Positions 6,691 through 9,737 of a stretch of 9,737 nt of DNA are shown one piece after another. A program made the translations under genes and the position numbers. Numbering within the stretch: position 1 is the stretch's first letter; each line of letters begins with the position of its first letter. The notes beneath the pieces are model-generated. The model did no database searches, was not told the DNA's origin, and saw only the letters and a list, made by a program, of their open reading frames with translations. Source of the DNA: Prevotella sp. UBA2755 (lineage in GTDB: Bacteria; Bacteroidota; Bacteroidia; Bacteroidales; Bacteroidaceae); NCBI GenBank assembly GCA_002353225.1, contig DEJF01000031.1, positions 484 to 10,220 of the forward strand, given 5' to 3'.

Positions 6691-8535
6691 ATGAACAAAA
6701 TTTTACGTTATTTTTTTATTGCTTTCATGAGTGTGTTTGCACTGCACATGAGTGCCCAGAAAGTGGTGACCTTCGATGCGTCAGTTGATAAGGGTACTTG
6801 TACCACAGAGAATCCGGGTGAAGACGAGGTTAGCAAAGAGGGTGTTACTATCGCTGTCAGTAACGGTTGTATGAACCTGGCAGAACATTACCGTTGTTAT
6901 GCAGGTGCGGATTTCACCATCACTTCTACAGAATCGAACATCCTGAAAGTGGAGATTACATGTACTGCGAAAGGGCAGTCGAAGAATGGACCTGGGGGAT
7001 TTGTAGATCCTACAGCAGGAACTTATGAGTACGAGGCGAATGGTCAGGGAGGAACTTGGATCGGTAACGATGCCTCATTCTCTATGAGCGCCTCTAAACA
7101 GGTGCGTATCACTAAGGTAGTAGTGACACTGGGCGATGCTCCCAAAGCTCCTGTTTTCAGTATACCAGAGGGTGTGTACTTTGAGCCGCAGTCTGTGGCA
7201 ATGAGTGCTGAGGAGGGCACATTCATTATTTACACGCTGAATGGGGAAGATCCTGACTATACGGATGACTCAAATTATACTGGAGTAAAGTATGACGGCA
7301 CTCCGCTGACCATCTCGGAGACCACGACAATCGCTGCTATCGCAGTGGATGCCAAGGGTACCACCAGCAATATAGTCTCTGCAACTTATACCGTTGTCAC
7401 CATACAGGGAGGGGTCACCTTCGATGCATCGGCGGATAAGGGTACGCATACTTCCAGTGATCCTGGTGAGGACCAGGTTGCCAAGGAGGGTGTTTCTGTT
7501 ACTGTCAGCAACGGTTGTATGAATCTGACGAACCAATACCGATGCTATGCTGGGGCTGACTTCACCATTTCCTCTACTGGAGCCAAGATTGTAAAGGTGG
7601 AGATCACCTGTACTGCGAATGGTGATGAACAGTATGGTCCGGGTTGTTTAAGTGACCCGACAACAGGAACCTATACATTTGAAGCCGATGGTCAGGTAGG
7701 TACATGGATAGGTAATGCCGACTCCTTCTCTCTGAGTGCTACCCGACAGGTACGTATCACCAAGGTTGTCGTCTCGCTTAGTGACACACCTGTTAAGCCT
7801 TCTTTCAGTATGGAACAGGGTATGTATTTCGGATCACAGAAGGTGACGATGTCTGGTGGAACGGGCAACTTCATTATCTATACGGTTAATGGGGATACGC
7901 CAGCATACACTGACGACTCAAACTTCACAGGAATAAAATATGACGGGACAGAGCTGACTATCACGGAGACTACCACCGTCAAAGCCATCGCTGTCAACAG
8001 CAAGGGTAAGTCAAGTAGTGTGGCGACAGCAACTTATTCTATTGTCAATACGGAGGGACACGGAACCGTTGAGAGTCCGTTCACTGTTGCCGATGCGCTC
8101 GTAGTGTTGGATGCCCTAAGAGATGTTGGTGTCAATACTTATTACTACACCAAGGGGTATGTGATTGGCGACATAATGATTTCAGGAGACGACAGAGCGA
8201 CATTCCGTATCAGTGATAAGGCAGATGACCCGACAGGTATGATGAATGTCTATTTGGCAAAAGGCCTTGAGGAAGGTGTTTATACGGAAGGTGACATGAA
8301 GGCTGGTGATGAGGTGGTCATCTGTTCCATGATGATGTACTTTGGTACGTCACCAGAGCTTTATCCTGGATATATTTACTCTATCAACGGAAAGACAAGT
8401 AAAACTTCCGGTATACAGACCATCACCGCTGAGAAGCTGAAGAACACGGCTGTATACAACATGCAGGGCATACGTGTTGACAATCCTCAGAAAGGCTTGT
8501 ATATCATCAATGGCAAGAAAGTCGTTGTCAAGTGA
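6691..8535 (+). CDS. Secreted two-repeat protein with chitobiase-C-like domains and sorting tail
   Basis: The 614-residue product begins with a signal peptide (MNKILRYFFIAFMSVFALHMSAQ, residues 1-23). Residues 25-236 and 241-452 are two colinear repeats at a constant offset of 216 residues. Each has an uncharacterised beta-rich half (VTFDAS.DKGT ... YRCYAGADFTI ... GTWIGN) and a second half (about 154-236 and 370-452) resembling the chitobiase/beta-hexosaminidase C-terminal type: P.FS...GMYF, FIIYT.NG..P.YTDDS, TTT.KAIAV. Residues 456-570 (GTVESPFTVADAL ... KGYVIGDIM) resemble the OB-fold-like C-terminal modules of other Prevotella exported proteins. Residues 587-614 (AVYNMQGIRV ... GLYIINGKKVVVK) look like a C-terminal type IX secretion or surface-sorting tail. 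No catalytic motif is evident; a carbohydrate or surface-binding role is inference. It is monocistronic, with its own promoter and terminator. Confidence 0.85.
   Translation: MNKILRYFFIAFMSVFALHMSAQKVVTFDASVDKGTCTTENPGEDEVSKEGVTIAVSNGCMNLAEHYRCYAGADFTITSTESNILKVEITCTAKGQSKNGPGGFVDPTAGTYEYEANGQGGTWIGNDASFSMSASKQVRITKVVVTLGDAPKAPVFSIPEGVYFEPQSVAMSAEEGTFIIYTLNGEDPDYTDDSNYTGVKYDGTPLTISETTTIAAIAVDAKGTTSNIVSATYTVVTIQGGVTFDASADKGTHTSSDPGEDQVAKEGVSVTVSNGCMNLTNQYRCYAGADFTISSTGAKIVKVEITCTANGDEQYGPGCLSDPTTGTYTFEADGQVGTWIGNADSFSLSATRQVRITKVVVSLSDTPVKPSFSMEQGMYFGSQKVTMSGGTGNFIIYTVNGDTPAYTDDSNFTGIKYDGTELTITETTTVKAIAVNSKGKSSSVATATYSIVNTEGHGTVESPFTVADALVVLDALRDVGVNTYYYTKGYVIGDIMISGDDRATFRISDKADDPTGMMNVYLAKGLEEGVYTEGDMKAGDEVVICSMMMYFGTSPELYPGYIYSINGKTSKTSGIQTITAEKLKNTAVYNMQGIRVDNPQKGLYIINGKKVVVK
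6763..8046 (+). repeat. Internal 636-bp tandem duplication (units 6763-7398 and 7411-8046)
   Basis: The units lie 648 bp apart and encode residues 25-236 and 241-452 of the secreted protein. I found no indels between them: anchors such as VTFDAS, YRCYAGADFTI, GTWIGN and ATYT/ATYS all keep the same offset. The DNA differs at many silent and replacement sites, so the duplication is not recent. Confidence 0.85.
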
Positions 8536-8554
8536 TCGCATTCGTAACCCTTTG

Positions 8555-8590
8555 AAGCCTCCTTTTGATCCAAATGGAGGCTTTATTTAA
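8555..8590 (+). terminator. Rho-independent terminator after the secreted protein gene
   Basis: AAGCCTCC (8555-8562) pairs with GGAGGCTT (8576-8583) around a 13-base loop and is followed by an AT-rich tail (TATTTAA). It begins 20 bases after the stop codon. The rest of 8536-8634 shows only a partial echo of the stem (AAATGGAGCC near 8594) and no gene. Confidence 0.75.
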
Positions 8591-8634
8591 TTCAAATGGA
8601 GCCTGTTTTCATCTCATTTAAAGCCTTCATTAGG

Positions 8635-8659
8635 TGACAGAGGGACAGGTACATGTCAT
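8635..8659 (+). repeat. Left inverted repeat of the RAYT element
   Basis: This 25-nt sequence begins TGACAGAGGGACAGG. It matches the reverse complement of 9557-9581 at 23 of 25 positions. It contains an imperfect palindrome at 8644-8657 (GACAGGTACATGTC, one mismatched pair), so a hairpin can form, as expected for a RAYT substrate. Confidence 0.75.
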
Positions 8660-8705
8660 GAAACAGTAGGTTCAAAATAGTTTAAAGGATTTTTATGTAC
8701 AATAA

Positions 8706-8737
8706 TTTGCAATATTGGATAATATGATGTATCTTTG
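8706..8737 (+). promoter_or_regulatory. Near-ideal Bacteroidota promoter for the RAYT gene
   Basis: TTTG at 8706-8709, a 20-base spacer and TATCTTTG at 8730-8737 match the -33 TTTG / -7 TAnnTTTG consensus. Transcription would begin near 8744. That excludes the upstream in-frame ATG at 8715 and supports a start at 8754 or 8766. Confidence 0.8.
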
Positions 8738-8753
8738 CACCAGTCAAAGTGAA

Positions 8754-9560
8754 ATGTCAACTATTATGCCTAGAGAGTCACGAACGCCAAGTGGTACAGG
8801 AATCTACCATGTTATGATGCGTGGTATTAATCATCAGGACTTATTTGAGGATGAAGAGGACTATTATCAATTTCTCTCCTCAATGGATCACGCCCGTTTC
8901 CAAACAAATGAAAAAGGGGTGGTAATCACTAACTGTGTATATTACGCCTATTGCCTAATGTCCAACCATATCCACCTCCTGATTCGTGAGCGTGGCGAGT
9001 CTGTAGGAGAGACCATTAAGCGGATAGCTTCATCCTATGTGTATTACTATAATCACAAATATATGCGAGACGGTCATTTGTTCAAGGAACGTTATCGCAG
9101 TGAGCCTGTCAATGACATGGAATACTTCGCCATACTGCTTCGCTATATCCACCAGAATCCAGTAAAGGCACATTTGGTAAACAGAGTGGGGGATTACGGC
9201 TTCAGCAGTTGGCATGAATACTCAAGAAAGGAGACTCCCCTATTCTCACTTTGTGATACTCAGACTGTTTTAAGACGCATTCCATTCCTGTCGCTGGAAG
9301 AAATGGTAAATTCTCTGGTGCCGGATGACTTGCATTGTCTTGATATTGAAGATTGTGCAAAAATGAGACCATCTGACAATCAAGTATGGAATATAATTTT
9401 GACTATAACGGGAGTCTCCAATATGGGAGATTTCCAAAGATTAGGGAAGCCCCAAAGGGATATGGCACTGATAGAATTGAGGAGACAAGGAGCCTCTGTT
9501 CGTCAGTTAGAAAGATTGACAGGTGTAGGGCGTGGATTAATTCAGAATCTCTCAGGATGA
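8754..9560 (+). CDS. REP-associated tyrosine transposase (RAYT, HUH/Y1 family)
   Basis: This single-strand DNA transposase-like nuclease has 268 residues from the chosen start. Residues 5-30 (MPRESRTPSGTGIYHVMMRG...) are the typical N-terminus. The HUH metal site is NHIHLLI (H72, H74). The tyrosine helix is SSYVYYYNHKY (93-103), one of whose Tyr residues should be the nucleophile, followed by DGHLFKERYRSEPV (106-119) and YFAILLRYIHQNPVKA (124-139). The C-terminal part (242-268, LRRQGASVRQLERLTGVGRG...) looks like a helix-turn-helix found in Bacteroidota members. The start at 8754 is chosen because the promoter leaves the ATG at 8715 upstream of the start of transcription; 8766 is an alternative. 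The stop codon lies inside the right hairpin repeat. The frame is intact, so the protein may be functional. Confidence 0.92.
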   Translation: MSTIMPRESRTPSGTGIYHVMMRGINHQDLFEDEEDYYQFLSSMDHARFQTNEKGVVITNCVYYAYCLMSNHIHLLIRERGESVGETIKRIASSYVYYYNHKYMRDGHLFKERYRSEPVNDMEYFAILLRYIHQNPVKAHLVNRVGDYGFSSWHEYSRKETPLFSLCDTQTVLRRIPFLSLEEMVNSLVPDDLHCLDIEDCAKMRPSDNQVWNIILTITGVSNMGDFQRLGKPQRDMALIELRRQGASVRQLERLTGVGRGLIQNLSG

Positions 9561-9581
9561 CAGGTACCTGTCCCTGTGTCA
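9557..9581 (-). repeat. Right inverted repeat of the RAYT element
   Basis: Its reverse complement matches the left repeat with two differences in 25 nt. It contains a perfect 14-bp palindrome, GACAGGTACCTGTC (9559-9572), and overlaps the stop codon of the transposase gene (9558-9560). Confidence 0.8.
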
Positions 9582-9598
9582 TTTGTCCCTGTGTCATT
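9569..9598. repeat. Perfect 15-bp tandem repeat, two copies
   Basis: TGTCCCTGTGTCATT occurs at 9569-9583 and again at 9584-9598 without mismatch. The first copy shares its left part with the right inverted repeat of the RAYT element. The second extends the element up to the IS982-like fragment. Confidence 0.9.
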
Positions 9599-9600
9599 TG

Positions 9601-9737
9601 GAAGAGAATGATGATAACCATCACCTCAGCCTTGGACAACGTACCATCACGATGATATTTCCTCTTATTGGGGACTCTGAGGGTATATTTTTCCATCATT
9701 GCATCAAAAAATCGGCAAAAATCATCTGCCATACAGA
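9601..9737 (-). pseudogene. IS982-type transposase, N-terminal fragment (5' end outside window)
   Basis: Read on the minus strand from the right edge, the frame gives (C)MADDFCRFFDAMMEKYTL... , then KRKYHRDGTLSKAEVMVI and IILF. This resembles the N-terminal region of IS982-family transposases of Prevotella and Bacteroides, where the sequence normally continues ILFH.SGYRC. Here similarity stops at 9601, and the frame reads on into the RAYT repeat (QMTQGQMTQG) and then antisense through the RAYT gene, so the product is truncated. The true start codon probably lies beyond 9737. The family call is by recognition only. Confidence 0.7.

Larger units (their letters stand above)
8635..9598 (+). mobile_element. 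RAYT-type element bounded by inverted hairpin repeats
   Basis: The unit consists of a transposase gene (8754-9560) with its own promoter, a left repeat (8635-8659), an inverted right repeat (9557-9581), and a 15-bp tandem repeat at the right edge (9569-9598). A RAYT gene flanked by palindromic repeats is the known arrangement of REP-associated transposases, which are usually resident and domesticated rather than highly mobile. The outer limits are inferred from the repeats; I saw no target-site duplication. Confidence 0.65.

Noticed and set aside
8536..8634. Missing 3' part of the IS982 gene on the left side of the RAYT element
   Set aside because: Translation of the minus strand here gives early stops and no IS982-like sequence; it holds a terminator and otherwise nothing I recognise.
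9557..9598. CRISPR-like repeats
   Set aside because: The 15-bp units are directly abutting with no spacers and only two copies, beside a RAYT gene that explains them better.
9403..9732. Minus-strand 109-codon open frame taken as a whole gene
   Set aside because: Only 9601-9732 is transposase-like. The rest is antisense to the RAYT repeat and gene, so I call a fragment rather than a full gene.

Overview
The window reads as chromosome from a member of the Bacteroidota, most likely Prevotella or a close relative. Four things point there: promoter boxes of the TAnnTTTG type, signal peptides ending in ...AQ, a fused FNR/GltD-type protein, and C-terminal tails of the form YNxQGxRV...GLYIINGKKVVVK. 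I ran no search; the assignment rests on reading the proteins.

Region 1 (1-3948, minus strand) is a housekeeping block read right to left: prmA (ribosomal protein L11 methyltransferase), serS (seryl-tRNA synthetase), then the first 553 codons of a large iron-sulfur flavoprotein. That protein joins a PyrK/NfnA-like FAD-NAD-[2Fe-2S] module to a GltD/NfnB-like module with two [4Fe-4S] sites. It runs off the left edge. serS has a good promoter of its own. The flavoprotein starts 28 bases after serS and is probably co-transcribed with it.

Region 2 (3949-4066) is a divergent promoter region with TAnnTTTG boxes on both strands around a 15-bp inverted repeat.

Region 3 (4067-6608, plus strand) is a probable two-gene unit closed by a very strong hairpin terminator. 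The first gene encodes a secreted protein extremely rich in Tyr and Trp, with a Gly/Ser/Arg tail. The second is a full-length but broken OmpP1/FadL-type outer-membrane barrel gene with three frame changes and one in-frame stop.

Region 4 (6640-8590) is a single gene with its own promoter and terminator. It encodes a 614-residue secreted protein made of two exactly colinear 212-residue repeats, an uncharacterised C-terminal module and a probable sorting tail.

Region 5 (8635-9737) is mobile. A RAYT-type HUH/Y1 transposase gene with a near-ideal promoter lies between two 25-nt inverted copies of a hairpin-forming sequence. The right copy runs into a perfect 15-bp tandem repeat, which abuts the truncated start of an IS982-type transposase gene on the minus strand. 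I see no strong case for a wholly new defence or metabolic system. The most notable items are the RAYT element with its repeats and the IS982 junction, the decayed barrel gene, and the single-chain Nfn-like protein with its repeat-coded linker.
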